Below the pieces are notes generated by a model. It did no database searches. It saw only the letters and a program-made list of their open reading frames with translations, and was not told where the DNA came from. Below, one piece after another: positions 15,852 to 25,278 of a stretch of DNA of 64,000 nt (within the stretch, counting starts at the first letter, position 1; each line of letters begins with the position of its first letter). A program made the translations under genes and the position numbers. This DNA comes from Pseudomonas sp. IB20 (GTDB lineage Bacteria > Pseudomonadota > Gammaproteobacteria > Pseudomonadales > Pseudomonadaceae): positions 3,904,302-3,968,301 of the forward strand of contig NZ_CP046103.1 in assembly GCF_009707325.1 (NCBI RefSeq), written 5' to 3'.

Positions 15852-15913
15852 GCAACACGGGGCGTATATTAACCACGTTCATCCCCGTTTGCAAACATAA
15901 AAAACGATAAAAA

Positions 15914-16102
15914 TTAAAGGCTTGGTTCTTCGTCCTTCTCTTTCTTGATCCGCAGGTAGATTTCCTCGCGGTGGACCGCTACCTCTTTCGGAGCGTTAAC
16001 CCCTATACGTACTTGATTGCCTTTGACGCCGAGCACGGTCACGGTGATTTCGCCATCACCGATAATCAGGCTTTCTGCGCAACGACGAGTCAGAATCAGC
16101 AT
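15914..16102 (-). CDS. csrA: Carbon storage regulator CsrA/RsmA
   Basis: RNA-binding post-transcriptional regulator of secondary metabolism, motility and biofilm, itself sequestered by Rsm small RNAs. 62 residues with the full family sequence (MLILTRRCAESLIIGDGEITVTVLGVKGNQVRIGVNAPKEVAVHREEIYLRI), including the RNA-contacting VHREEI. The GAGGAG site six bases before the ATG fixes the start at 16102 and is itself part of an AGGA-type motif. It sits in the conserved alaS-lysC-csrA-tRNA order. Confidence 0.96.
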   Translation of the reverse strand: MLILTRRCAESLIIGDGEITVTVLGVKGNQVRIGVNAPKEVAVHREEIYLRIKKEKDEEPSL

Positions 16103-16233
16103 ACCTTTCTCCTCACGCATTTCAGTTCAGGAACAACAGTCTGCAAAAAAAAGGCCTTCGAACTGCAACCCAAAGGTCACAGCCCTACTCGCCTAAGTAT
16201 TGTCGAGCGCACCAAAAAGAACATGCGCCCGGC

Positions 16234-16265
16234 AAAAAAATGAAAGGCGCGGTAAGCCGCGCCTT
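16234..16265 (-). terminator. Terminator after lysC
   Basis: On the minus strand AAGGCGCGGC and GCCGCGCCTT form a hairpin with a TTA loop, followed by TTTCATTTTTTT. Confidence 0.85.
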
Positions 16266-16277
16266 CCTGGCATCGCA

Positions 16278-17519
16278 TCACTCGCCCGGTCGGGCCGGAG
16301 CATCCAGCTCAAAAGCGGTATGCAGCGAGCGTACAGCCAGTTCCAGGTACTTCTCTTCGATCACCACCGAGACTTTGATTTCCGACGTGGAGATCATCTG
16401 GATGTTGATGCTTTCCTTGGCCAGCGCCTCGAACATGCGGCTGGCAACGCCGGCATGGGAACGCATGCCCACACCCACGATCGACACCTTGGTAATCTTG
16501 GTATCGCCGACCACTTCACGGGCGCCGATCTCGCTCGCGGTGTTCTGCAGGATCCGTTCCGCCGCATCGTACTCGTTACGGTGCACGGTGAAGGTGAAAT
16601 CGGTGGTGTTATCGTGCGAAACGTTCTGCACGATCATGTCGACTTCAATGTTCGCACCGCTGATAGGGCCGAGGATCTTGAAGGCCACGCCCGGGGTATC
16701 CGGCACGCCACGGATCGTCAGCTTGGCTTCATCGCGATTGAAAGCGATGCCGGAAATGATCGGCTGTTCCATGGATTCCTCTTCATCAATAGTAATGAGG
16801 GTGCCCGGACCCTCTTTGAAGCTGTGCAATACGCGCAGCGGAACGTTGTACTTGCCGGCGAACTCCACCGCGCGGATCTGCAACACCTTGGAACCGAGGC
16901 TGGCCATTTCCAGCATCTCTTCAAAGGTGATCTTGTCCAGGCGCTGGGCCACGGACACCACGCGCGGATCGGTGGTGTACACGCCGTCCACATCGGTATA
17001 GATCTGGCATTCATCCGCCTTGAGGGCCGCTGCCAGCGCCACACCGGTGGTGTCCGAACCACCACGCCCAAGGGTCGTGATGTTGCCGTGTTCGTCCACA
17101 CCCTGGAAGCCTGCTACAACTACCACGCGCCCAGCCTTGAGATCAGTACGAATTTTCTGATCATCAATCTGCAGGATGCGCGCCTTGGTATGTGCGCTAT
17201 CGGTGAGGATGCGCACCTGACTGCCAGTGTAGGACACTGCCGGCACACCGCGCTTATTCAGCGCCATAGCCAGCAAGGCGATAGTCACCTGCTCGCCAGT
17301 GGACACGATCACATCCAACTCACGCGGCAGCGGCTGTTGATCACCGCTGATTGCCTTGGCCAGATCGATCAGGCGATTGGTCTCCCCGCTCATGGCTGAC
17401 AGCACCACCACCAAGTCGTCGCCGGCGTCGCGGAATTTCTTAACCTTGTCGGCGACCTGCTCGATTCTTTCGACAGAGCCGACCGAGGTGCCTCCAAATT
17501 TCTGTACGATCAAAGCCAT
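16278..17519 (-). CDS. lysC: Aspartate kinase LysC (alpha, with internal beta start)
   Basis: Phosphorylates aspartate in the first step of lysine, threonine, methionine and diaminopimelate synthesis. 413 residues: kinase domain starting MALIVQKFGGTSVGS (ATP/aspartate motif KFGGTS) with GRGGSDTTGVALAAALKA, then two C-terminal ACT domains that bind feedback inhibitors. Within the gene an ATG at 16772 is preceded by GAGGA five bases upstream and would start a separate 164-residue ACT polypeptide (MEQPIISGIAFNRDEAK), the beta subunit made in other heteromeric aspartokinases. It lies between alaS and csrA. Confidence 0.96.
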   Translation of the reverse strand: MALIVQKFGGTSVGSVERIEQVADKVKKFRDAGDDLVVVLSAMSGETNRLIDLAKAISGDQQPLPRELDVIVSTGEQVTIALLAMALNKRGVPAVSYTGSQVRILTDSAHTKARILQIDDQKIRTDLKAGRVVVVAGFQGVDEHGNITTLGRGGSDTTGVALAAALKADECQIYTDVDGVYTTDPRVVSVAQRLDKITFEEMLEMASLGSKVLQIRAVEFAGKYNVPLRVLHSFKEGPGTLITIDEEESMEQPIISGIAFNRDEAKLTIRGVPDTPGVAFKILGPISGANIEVDMIVQNVSHDNTTDFTFTVHRNEYDAAERILQNTASEIGAREVVGDTKITKVSIVGVGMRSHAGVASRMFEALAKESINIQMISTSEIKVSVVIEEKYLELAVRSLHTAFELDAPARPGE

Positions 17520-17616
17520 TTCTAAGCCGCCTCAGCCCGTAAAGGGGCGCCCAATAAACAAATATTCCAGCAACCGAACGAGCCCATGACTAGACCACGG
17601 GCTCAGCCATAGCGCC

Positions 17617-20235
17617 TTAAATACCGGCTTCGACAAACGGCACGGTCAGGGCCAGGGCCGCGTCCAGGCTGCCGGCGTCTACACCACCGCCTTGCGCCAT
17701 GTCCGGACGACCACCGCCCTTCCCGCCCACTGCCGCAGCGGCTTGCTTCATTAAATCACCGGCCTTGAGTTGGCCAGTCAGGTCTTTGGTTACACCGGCA
17801 ACCAGAACGACCTTTTCCTCATGGACACCGCCGAGCAGGATCACTGCGCGGCCGAGCTTGTTCTTCAACTGATCGACCAAGGCCAACAGCGCCTTGCCGT
17901 CCTGACCGTCCAGGCGTACGGCCAGGACTTTCACGCCCTTGACGTCCAGCGCCGAGGCCGACAGATCGTCGCCCGCCGCGCTGGCTGCCTTGGCCTGCAA
18001 CTGCTCCAGCTGTTTCTCCAGCGCGCGGTTGCGTTCCAGTACGGCGGACAGCTTGTCGATCAGGTTGTCGCGGCTGCCCTTGACCAGGCCGGCCGCTTCC
18101 TTGAGTTGTTCTTCGGCCGCATTGAGGTAGGCCAGGGCCGCAGCACCAGTAACCGCTTCAATACGACGTACGCCGGAGGCCACACCGCCTTCGCTGATGA
18201 TTTTCAGCAGGCCGATGTCGCCGGTACGGTTGGCATGGATACCGCCACACAGCTCCACCGAGAAGCTGCCGCCCATGCTCAGTACACGCACTTCGTCGCC
18301 GTACTTCTCGCCAAACAGCGCCATGGCGCCTTTGTTCTTGGCGGTTTCGATATCGGTTTCTTCGGTTTCCACCGGGGTGTTCTTGCGGATTTCAGCGTTG
18401 ACGATCTCTTCCAGCGCCTTGATCTGTTCAGGCTTGATCGCTTCAAAGTGGCTGAAGTCAAAGCGCAGGCGCTGGCTATCGACCAACGAACCCTTCTGCT
18501 GCACGTGCTCACCCAACACCTGACGCAACGCGGCGTGCAGCAAGTGAGTGGCAGAATGGTTCAAAGCAGTTGCATGCCGCACGTCGGCATCAACCTGCGT
18601 GTCGACTGGCGCGCCGACCGTCAGGTTACCCAACACCAACACACCGTGGTGCAGGAACGCACCGCCGGTCTTGGTGGTGTCGCGCACTTCAAAACGACCG
18701 GACGTCGAGCTCAGGAAGCCGCAATCACCCACCTGGCCACCGGACTCGGCGTAGAACGGCGTCTGGTCAAGCACCACCACCGCCTCTTCGCCTTCGCTCA
18801 ACACGTCAACCGACTTGCCATCTTTATAGATAGCCACGATCTTGGCCGAGCCTGCCGTGGCCTGATAACCGGTGAACGCGGTCGGCACATCAACTTTGAC
18901 CAAGGTGTTGTAGTCCAGACCAAAGGAGCTGGCGGAACGCGCGCGTACACGCTGGGCTTCCATCTCACGCTCAAAACCCGCCTCATCGACGGTCAGCTCG
19001 CGCTCACGGGCGATGTCGGCGGTCAGGTCCATCGGGAAACCGTAGGTGTCATACAGCTTGAACACCACGTCGCCCGGCACCACAGTGCCTTTGAGCTCAG
19101 CCAGGTCCTGCTCGAGAATCTTCAAGCCGTGTTCCAGGGTCTTGGAGAACTGCTCTTCTTCAGCCTTGAGCACACGCTCGATGTTGGCCTGCTGCTGCTT
19201 GAGTTCCGGAAAGGCATCGCCCATCTCGGCCACCAGCGCGGCAACGATTTTGTAGAAGAAGCTACCGGTAGCGCCCAGCTTGTTACCGTGACGGCAGGCG
19301 CGACGAATGATACGGCGCAACACATAGCCACGGCCTTCGTTCGACGGCAGTACGCCGTCGGCGATCAGGAAGCCACAGGAACGGATATGGTCCGACACCA
19401 CCTTGAGCGAAGACTGGCCTTCGTTGGCGCAACCAATGGCTGCGGCAGACGCGCTCAACAGGTTGGTGAACAGGTCGATTTCGTAGTTGGAGTGAACGTG
19501 CTGCATCACCGCACTGATCCGCTCCAGGCCCATGCCGGTGTCAACCGACGGTGCCGGCAGCGGATGCAACACGCCATCGGCGGTGCGGTTGAATTGCATG
19601 AACACGTTGTTCCAGATTTCGATGTAACGGTCGCCATCTTCTTCCGGCGAGCCCGGTGGGCCGCCCCAGATGTCGGCGCCGTGATCGTAGAAAATTTCGG
19701 TGCACGGGCCGCACGGGCCGGTATCGCCCATGGTCCAGAAGTTATCGGAGGCGTAAGGGGCGCCCTTGTTGTCGCCGATGCGAATCATGCGCTCAGCTGG
19801 AACGCCGATTTCTTTGGTCCAGATGTCATACGCTTCGTCGTCCGTCGCGTAGACGGTGACCCAGAGCTTTTCTTTCGGCAGCTTCAGCACGCCAGTCAGG
19901 AAGGTCCAGGCGAACGTAATCGCATCTTTCTTGAAATAGTCGCCGAAGCTGAAGTTACCCAGCATCTCGAAAAAAGTGTGGTGGCGAGCGGTGTAGCCGA
20001 CGTTTTCCAGGTCGCTGTTCTTGCCCCCGGCGCGTACGCACTTCTGGCTGCTGGTCGCGCGGGTATACGCGCGCTTTTCCTGGCCCAGGAAGCAGTCCTT
20101 GAACTGGTTCATCCCCGCGTTAGTGAACAGCAGGGTTGGGTCATTGCCTGGGATCAAGGAGCTGGAGGCTACACGGGTGTGGCCTTGCTCTTCGAAGAAG
20201 CGAAGGAAGGCTTCACGGATTTCTGCGCTTTTCAT
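17617..20235 (-). CDS. alaS: Alanine-tRNA ligase
   Basis: Charges tRNA-Ala and edits mischarged Ser/Gly. The start at 20235 (MKSAEIREAFLRFFEEQGH) has GGAAG seven bases upstream and gives 872 residues. Class II catalytic core at the N-terminus (SSSLIPGNDPTLLFTNAGMNQFK), then the tRNA-recognition region, the editing domain with zinc-binding HSATHLLHAAL (HxxxH) and CGGIHANRTG (CxxxH), and the DHHA1-type C-terminal domain ending in a Gly-rich segment (GGKGGGRPDMAQGGG). First gene of alaS-lysC-csrA. Confidence 0.97.
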   Translation of the reverse strand: MKSAEIREAFLRFFEEQGHTRVASSSLIPGNDPTLLFTNAGMNQFKDCFLGQEKRAYTRATSSQKCVRAGGKNSDLENVGYTARHHTFFEMLGNFSFGDYFKKDAITFAWTFLTGVLKLPKEKLWVTVYATDDEAYDIWTKEIGVPAERMIRIGDNKGAPYASDNFWTMGDTGPCGPCTEIFYDHGADIWGGPPGSPEEDGDRYIEIWNNVFMQFNRTADGVLHPLPAPSVDTGMGLERISAVMQHVHSNYEIDLFTNLLSASAAAIGCANEGQSSLKVVSDHIRSCGFLIADGVLPSNEGRGYVLRRIIRRACRHGNKLGATGSFFYKIVAALVAEMGDAFPELKQQQANIERVLKAEEEQFSKTLEHGLKILEQDLAELKGTVVPGDVVFKLYDTYGFPMDLTADIARERELTVDEAGFEREMEAQRVRARSASSFGLDYNTLVKVDVPTAFTGYQATAGSAKIVAIYKDGKSVDVLSEGEEAVVVLDQTPFYAESGGQVGDCGFLSSTSGRFEVRDTTKTGGAFLHHGVLVLGNLTVGAPVDTQVDADVRHATALNHSATHLLHAALRQVLGEHVQQKGSLVDSQRLRFDFSHFEAIKPEQIKALEEIVNAEIRKNTPVETEETDIETAKNKGAMALFGEKYGDEVRVLSMGGSFSVELCGGIHANRTGDIGLLKIISEGGVASGVRRIEAVTGAAALAYLNAAEEQLKEAAGLVKGSRDNLIDKLSAVLERNRALEKQLEQLQAKAASAAGDDLSASALDVKGVKVLAVRLDGQDGKALLALVDQLKNKLGRAVILLGGVHEEKVVLVAGVTKDLTGQLKAGDLMKQAAAAVGGKGGGRPDMAQGGGVDAGSLDAALALTVPFVEAGI

Positions 20236-20381
20236 TAGGTTCTTCCACGGAGGCTGCGGCCAAAGGCCAGTGCGCAACATCATCAGACGGAGCGACGGCA
20301 AAGGGCCGCATTATATCGGCCCTTTGCCGGTGGTACAGCGTGTTTATACGATAGAAACGCTCAATTAGACGGCGGGCACGG

Positions 20382-21386
20382 TCATTTCTGCGAAAAATCG
20401 ACAAATGCCTGCACGACGTGCTCAATCTGCGCCCGGCTGACATCCAGATGCGTGACCATGCGCAGACGCGGCGCGGCGCTCAGCTTGATCCCGCGCTCAG
20501 CAGCAAATGCCTTCAAGGCCTGCGCCCGATCACCGACCTGCACATACACCATGTTGGTCTGGACCGGTTCCACCTCAAAGCCGGCTTTGCGCAACGCATC
20601 GCCCAGCCACTGCGCATTGGCGTGGTCATCGGCCAGGCGCTGCACCTGGTGATCCAACGCATACAGCCCCGCCGCCGCCAGGGAGCCGGCCTGGCGCATA
20701 CCGCCACCGACCATCTTGCGCAGGCGACGCGCCTTGGCGATCAACGCCGCCGAGCCGCACAACACTGAGCCGATCGGCGCACCCAGGCCTTTGGACAGGC
20801 ACACCGACACCGAGTCGAAATGCTGGGCGATTTCCCGCGCATCCACCCCAAGCTTGACCGCCGCGTTGTAGATTCGCGCGCCATCCAAGTGCAAAGACAG
20901 GCCATGCTCACGGGTAAACGCACGCGCCTTCGCCAAGTATTCCAGCGGCAACACTTTGCCCTGCATGGTGTTTTCCAACGCCAGCAGACGGGTGCGGGCG
21001 AAGTGGAAATCGTCGGGTTTGATCGCTGCCAGCACGTGGTCCAGATCCAGCGAGCCGTCCGCCTGTACTTCCAGCGGCTGCGGCTGGATCGAGCCCAGCA
21101 CCGCCGCGCCACCGCCTTCGTATTTGTAGGTATGAGCCTGCTGCCCGACGATGTACTCCTCGCCGCGCTCACAGTGAGCCATCAACGCCAACAGGTTGCT
21201 CATGGTGCCGGTGGGCACGAACAACGCCGCCTCGAACCCCAGGCGCTTGGCCAGTTCGGCCTCCAGGTGGTTGACGCTCGGGTCTTCGCCGTAGACGTCG
21301 TCGCCGCTGGCGGCACTGGCCATCGCGTCACGCATGCCGGGGGTGGGTTGGGTCACGGTGTCGCTACGCAGGTCGATCACAGACAT
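20382..21386 (-). CDS. ltaE: Low-specificity L-threonine aldolase
   Basis: PLP enzyme that cleaves threonine and allo-threonine to glycine and acetaldehyde. The start at 21386 (MSVIDLRSDTVTQPTPGMRDAMASA) matches the family; 334 residues. Landmarks are LFVPTGTMSNLLALMAHC, HLDGARIYNAAV, and SVCLSKGLGAPIGSVL, whose Lys binds PLP. It lies upstream of alaS on the same strand with its own 146-base gap, and is divergent from the FMN riboswitch gene. Confidence 0.93.
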   Translation of the reverse strand: MSVIDLRSDTVTQPTPGMRDAMASAASGDDVYGEDPSVNHLEAELAKRLGFEAALFVPTGTMSNLLALMAHCERGEEYIVGQQAHTYKYEGGGAAVLGSIQPQPLEVQADGSLDLDHVLAAIKPDDFHFARTRLLALENTMQGKVLPLEYLAKARAFTREHGLSLHLDGARIYNAAVKLGVDAREIAQHFDSVSVCLSKGLGAPIGSVLCGSAALIAKARRLRKMVGGGMRQAGSLAAAGLYALDHQVQRLADDHANAQWLGDALRKAGFEVEPVQTNMVYVQVGDRAQALKAFAAERGIKLSAAPRLRMVTHLDVSRAQIEHVVQAFVDFSQK

Positions 21387-21582
21387 GAAACAAGCCTCTA
21401 ATGGGTTAAATAAGTTCCTTTTATGGATGATTACTGCGGGCAAAGCCACGCAATATCAAGCCCCACGTTACTTCAATCGAATACCAACCAAACAAACCGA
21501 TATAGGTTATCGATGCGGCAATCGTGCAGTTTTTGAAAAACCATGTTAAAAACTCTCCGCCACCAGGGTTCTGGCGGCAACG

Positions 21583-21744
21583 TTCTCAGGGCGGGGTGCA
21601 ATTCCCCACCGGCGGTAATTGCACGCAATGTGCATAGCCCGCGAGCGCTTGGCGCCTCGAACTGCTCACGCAGGACGGCGACAAGGTCAGCAGACCCGGT
21701 GTGATCCCGGGGCCGACGGTCATAGTCCGGATGAAGAGAGAACG
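21583..21744 (+). ncRNA. FMN riboswitch (RFN element)
   Basis: The conserved RFN blocks are present in order: AGGGCGGGGTGCAATTCCCC with ACCGGCGGTAA, a variable arm, then ACCCGGTGTGATCCCGGGG, CCGACGGT, and CATAGTCCGGATGAAGAGAG. It precedes a lumazine synthase gene by about 115 bases. Confidence 0.95.
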
Positions 21745-21830
21745 GGATTGGCACCTAAGGGCCGCGCGCCGGGTTCATGCTTGCATGACGCAGCGCTTCG
21801 TACCCTTAAATCCCATTCGATTCATAACGC

Positions 21831-21853
21831 CCTGTTTTTTTCTTAAACAGGAG
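21831..21853 (+). promoter_or_regulatory. Candidate SD-sequestering hairpin of the FMN riboswitch
   Basis: CCTGTTT (21831-21837) pairs with AAACAGG (21845-21851), which contains the ribosome binding site AGGAG of the lumazine synthase gene. This suggests that FMN binding blocks translation rather than causing termination. Confidence 0.6.
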
Positions 21854-21860
21854 TCAGAAC

Positions 21861-22370
21861 ATGCAACCCACCGCAATCGACAGCAAAAGCAAAAACCATC
21901 ACGGCGAGCGTGTCGCGTTTATCCAGGCCTGCTGGCACAAGGATATTGTCGACCAATCGCGTAAAGGCTTCCTCGCCGAAATGATCGCCCAGGGCTACCA
22001 GGAATCGGACATCGACTTCTTCGAAGTCGGCGGCGCCTTTGAACTGCCCCTGCACGCCAAGCTGCTGGCTAAGACCGGCCGTTACGCCGGTATCGTTGCC
22101 GCCGCGCTAGTGGTGGACGGCGGCATCTACCGCCACGAATTCGTCGCCCAATCGGTGGTCAGCGGCCTGATGCAGGTGCAGTTGGAAACCGAAGTGCCGG
22201 TGTTCTCGGTGTCCCTGACCCCGCATCACTTCCACGCCGGCAGCGAGCACACCACGTTCTTCTACGAGCACTTTGTGCACAAGGGCCAGGAAGCTGCACG
22301 CACCTGCGCCGATACGCTGCACAAGGTCCGCGCTATCCGTCGCAGTGAACCGCGCGCTGTAGCGGTTTAA
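21861..22370 (+). CDS. ribH: 6,7-dimethyl-8-ribityllumazine synthase, type II (RibH2-like)
   Basis: Condenses 5-amino-6-ribitylaminouracil with dihydroxybutanone phosphate in riboflavin synthesis. The 169-residue sequence (ERVAFIQACWHKDIVDQSRKGF, FFEVGGAFELPLHAKLLAKTGRYAGIVAAALVVDGGIYRHEFVAQSV) belongs to the type-II group exemplified by Brucella and Mesorhizobium RibH2, with the catalytic His in YRHEFV and the phosphate-binding area near SLTPHHFHAG. The FMN riboswitch directly controls it. Pseudomonas normally also has a type-I copy in the ribBA-nusB cluster, so this is probably the regulated, flavin-shortage enzyme. Confidence 0.9.
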   Translation: MQPTAIDSKSKNHHGERVAFIQACWHKDIVDQSRKGFLAEMIAQGYQESDIDFFEVGGAFELPLHAKLLAKTGRYAGIVAAALVVDGGIYRHEFVAQSVVSGLMQVQLETEVPVFSVSLTPHHFHAGSEHTTFFYEHFVHKGQEAARTCADTLHKVRAIRRSEPRAVAV

Positions 22371-22388
22371 GCAACACCGCAAAAAAAA

Positions 22389-22506
22389 TGTGGGAGGGGC
22401 TTGTGTGGGAGTCGGGCTTGCCCGCGATGCAGTCACCTCGGTGTGTCAGTCACACCGCGGTGATGCTATCGCAGGCAAGCCAGCTCTTACACAAGCCCGC
22501 CCCCAC
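22389..22506. repeat. REP pair (diverged BIME)
   Basis: Two facing arms of the GTGGGAGxGGGCTTGCCxGCGAT type, around a CACACCG centre, end in AAGCCCGCCCCCACA. It sits between ribH and astE. Confidence 0.8.
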
Positions 22507-22532
22507 AGTTGGATCCGATCAAGCCTTGAGAT

Positions 22533-23537
22533 TTATGCCAGGCCAGCGTCCGTGGTCGGCACAATCAATATCCCAGCACGCAAACCATTCTTCACCTTAG
22601 GGTTGGGAAAAATGATGCGCGCGCCCTCCTCTTCGATCACCCAACGCGTCTTGGCCACGTCTTCAGCCAGCAGATAGCCCTTGGCCAATGGCGAAAAGTT
22701 TTCCACATCCGCCGGCAGGTGCAGCAAGAACGCATCACTGTGCTTGATCACTTCACGCGACACGGCAAACAGCTGCAGGCCATCCAGGCTCTCGGTCGCA
22801 GGCTCAGAGCCTTCGATGATGTGCTTGAGGCGCGCCTCCAGGCGGGAAACATCCACGCCCTGGTTATGCCCGAACGGCCGCGCCTTGCCCAATTCCAACG
22901 TGAAGGCTTCGGCCCCCAGTTGTTCGTAGGTAAACGCGGTGAAGGTGATCGAGGTCTTGTTCTGCAACAGCACCGCTTGCATGCCGGCGGCGCACAGGCG
23001 CGCCAGTTCGTGGCGTGAGTGCTGGCGGCCTTCATTCCACGGGTACAGGGCGAACTGCTCGATCTTCGAGCCGCGAATGGCGGTGTGCAGGTCGTAATGC
23101 AGGCGCGAACGGCCAGGCAGGCTGAAGAAGGTGCGGGCCAGTTGCTCAAGCTCGGCGGCGCGCATGGCCTCCGGGCCGATGTTTTGTTCATGGCGGCCGT
23201 TGAACAGCCGGTTGACGTCCAATTCGAGGTAACGCTCGCCGCGGCGCATGGCCTCGGGGTTGCCGAACAGGAACAGAATACGGGAGCGGGGTTTAATCTC
23301 CCCACGGGCGATGCCATGCAACAGGCGATCGAGCAGTTCGATCGGCGCCGTTTCGTTGCCATGGATGCCGGACGACAGCAGCAGGTCGCCGCCGTTGTCC
23401 TTCACTTCAGGCGGGCGCACTGCGAGCGCGCCCTCGCTGAGCCAGCGCATCTGCACGCCGTCGACAGTCAGTTGAATTTTTTGCGCCGGTTCGCGACCGG
23501 CGAGGGTCAGTTCAAGCAGTTTGCCGAGGGCGAGCAT
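22533..23537 (-). CDS. astE: Succinylglutamate desuccinylase AstE
   Basis: Last step of the AST pathway: hydrolyses N-succinylglutamate to glutamate and succinate. 334 residues with the M14-like zinc motif LLSSGIHGNETAPIELLDRLL (His and Glu ligands, about residues 53-73), LELDVNRLFNGR, and RLHYDLHTAIRG with the third ligand. It is the last gene of the aruC-aruF-aruG-astD-astB operon and lies 11 bases after a small conserved gene. Confidence 0.95.
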   Translation of the reverse strand: MLALGKLLELTLAGREPAQKIQLTVDGVQMRWLSEGALAVRPPEVKDNGGDLLLSSGIHGNETAPIELLDRLLHGIARGEIKPRSRILFLFGNPEAMRRGERYLELDVNRLFNGRHEQNIGPEAMRAAELEQLARTFFSLPGRSRLHYDLHTAIRGSKIEQFALYPWNEGRQHSRHELARLCAAGMQAVLLQNKTSITFTAFTYEQLGAEAFTLELGKARPFGHNQGVDVSRLEARLKHIIEGSEPATESLDGLQLFAVSREVIKHSDAFLLHLPADVENFSPLAKGYLLAEDVAKTRWVIEEEGARIIFPNPKVKNGLRAGILIVPTTDAGLA

Positions 23538-23548
23538 AAGCAGCTTCC

Positions 23549-23839
23549 TTAGTGGTTGCAGCCAGGGCCGTGGACGTGATCGTCGTCATCACCTTCGACA
23601 TCAGCCGGTTCCATTTCCAGTTGCAGGCTCATCAGATTGGTGGCCAGTGGGCGCATCAGCAGGTTGGCGTACTCGGCGTCGCCTTCTTCCACGTCTACAC
23701 CGATCAGCAGTTGGCCGCGGCCGTCGTGCTGGATCCAGATCTCTTTGCCCTGCCAGACCACGGCGACGCGGGTGCAGGAGGTTTCCAGCTGGGTGCCGTC
23801 GGTGTCTTCAAGGATCAGTTTCAGGGTGTCGGTGGTCAT
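23549..23839 (-). CDS. Conserved small acidic protein of the AST operon
   Basis: 96 residues between astB and astE, a position occupied by an uncharacterised gene in other Pseudomonas (sometimes labelled a topoisomerase, for which nothing in the sequence argues). Beta-rich N-terminal two thirds (KLILEDTDGTQLETSCTRVAVVWQGKEIWIQHDGRGQLLIGVDVEEG) and an acidic/His tail (DVEGDDDDHVHGPGCNH) that might bind metal. No signal peptide. Function unknown; the operon suggests a role in arginine use. Confidence 0.85.
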   Translation of the reverse strand: MTTDTLKLILEDTDGTQLETSCTRVAVVWQGKEIWIQHDGRGQLLIGVDVEEGDAEYANLLMRPLATNLMSLQLEMEPADVEGDDDDHVHGPGCNH

Positions 23840-23862
23840 AAATAGTTCTCAGCCGTGCGGAA

Positions 23863-25209
23863 TTAATTGATCTGGAAAGGATAAACCGAGCCCAGTTTAA
23901 GGATTTGCGTCAGTTCATCCAGTGCCGTCCGGCACTCAAGCAGCAATTGCGGGTCAGCCAGGTCGCTTTCGCGCAGGCTGTCGCGGTAGTGCTTGTCGAC
24001 CCATTGGGTCAGCGTGTCGTACAACGGCGCCGTCATGATAACGCCTGGATTCACCGCCGCCAGTTCCGTTTCGTTCAACGCTACGCGCAAGCGCAGGCAC
24101 GCCGGGCCACCGCCGTTCTGCATGCTTTGCTTGAGGTCGAACACCTTTACTTCGCGGATCAGCCCGCCGGACGCTGTCAGGCCTTGCAGGTACTGCCAGA
24201 CGCGCTCGTTGGCACGGCATTCTTCCGGCACGATCAGCAGCATCGAGCCGTCGGCGCGGGTCAGCAACTGGCTGTTGAACAAGTAGGAACGCACTGCGTC
24301 CTCGACGCTGACCTGGGCGCGCGGCACGCACACCGACTGGAAGTTGCCGCCCAGCTTGCCCAACTTGCCGTGCAACTCAGCGAGCATCTGCTCGGTGTTG
24401 AGGAAGGCGTCCTCGTGATAGAACAGCACCTCGCCGTTGCCCACCGCAATCACGTCGTTGTGGAACACACCGGCATCGATCACTGATGGGTTCTGCTGGG
24501 CGTAGACCACGCCGTCGTCCTTCAAGCCGTGCAAGCGCGCGACGGCTTGGGAGGCTTCAAGGGTCTGGCGCGCCGGGTATTTCTGCGGCGCCGGGTAACG
24601 GGTGTCGAACGCACTGCGGCCGAACACGAAGAACTCGACGCCCGCCTCGCCATAGTCACGGCAGAAACGCGTGTGGTTGGCCGCGCCTTCGTCGCCGAAC
24701 TGCGCCACCGCCGGCAATGCGGCGTGGTGGGCGAAGTGTTTGCCATTGGCAAACATCGCCCCCAGCACGCGGCTGGTGGTCGGGTGCTCGATGCTGCGGT
24801 GGTATTTGCAGTTGAGGTTGGCGGCAGTGAAATGCACGCGACCATCCGCCGTGTCGGCGCTCGGGCTGACCGTGGCGGCGTTGGCCACCCACATGCTCGA
24901 CGCCGAGCAGCTGGCGACCAGCAGCGGCATGGCTTGCTTGGCGGCTTGCTGGATGACTTGGGCATCGCTGCCGCTGAAGCCGAGGTTGCGCAGGGCGGCT
25001 ACGTCAGGACGTTCCTGCGGTGCCAGCACGCCTTGCACAAAGCCCATGTCCATCAGCGCTTTCATTTTTTGCAGGCCCTGCAACGCCGCTTCCTTCGGGT
25101 TCGAAGACTGCTGGCTGTTGCTCTGGGACGCGACGTTGCCGTAGGACAAACCGCCGTAGTTATGGGTCGGCCCCACTAGACCGTCAAAATTGACTTCATA
25201 GGATTTCAT
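23863..25209 (-). CDS. astB: N-succinylarginine dihydrolase AstB
   Basis: Second AST step: converts N2-succinylarginine to succinylornithine, CO2 and two NH3. The start at 25209 (MKSYEVNFDGLVGPTHNYGGLSYGNVAS) is the family N-terminus; 448 residues. Catalytic features of the amidinotransferase-like fold are visible: CKYHRSIEHPTTSRVLG, FHNDVIAVGN with His/Asp, and NGGGPACLRLRV, whose Cys is the nucleophile. It starts 173 bases after astD, with a REP pair in the gap. Confidence 0.96.
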   Translation of the reverse strand: MKSYEVNFDGLVGPTHNYGGLSYGNVASQSNSQQSSNPKEAALQGLQKMKALMDMGFVQGVLAPQERPDVAALRNLGFSGSDAQVIQQAAKQAMPLLVASCSASSMWVANAATVSPSADTADGRVHFTAANLNCKYHRSIEHPTTSRVLGAMFANGKHFAHHAALPAVAQFGDEGAANHTRFCRDYGEAGVEFFVFGRSAFDTRYPAPQKYPARQTLEASQAVARLHGLKDDGVVYAQQNPSVIDAGVFHNDVIAVGNGEVLFYHEDAFLNTEQMLAELHGKLGKLGGNFQSVCVPRAQVSVEDAVRSYLFNSQLLTRADGSMLLIVPEECRANERVWQYLQGLTASGGLIREVKVFDLKQSMQNGGGPACLRLRVALNETELAAVNPGVIMTAPLYDTLTQWVDKHYRDSLRESDLADPQLLLECRTALDELTQILKLGSVYPFQIN

Positions 25210-25278
25210 CGGCGAGGCTCCACGAACATCTGTTTTTATAGGCATCTAGTGCAGATCTCTATCTGTAACCCGATCAAG

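Noticed and set aside
17770..20238. 822-codon open frame on the plus strand
   Set aside because: It is the antisense of alaS; high G+C keeps the opposite frame open. No motif or start signal.
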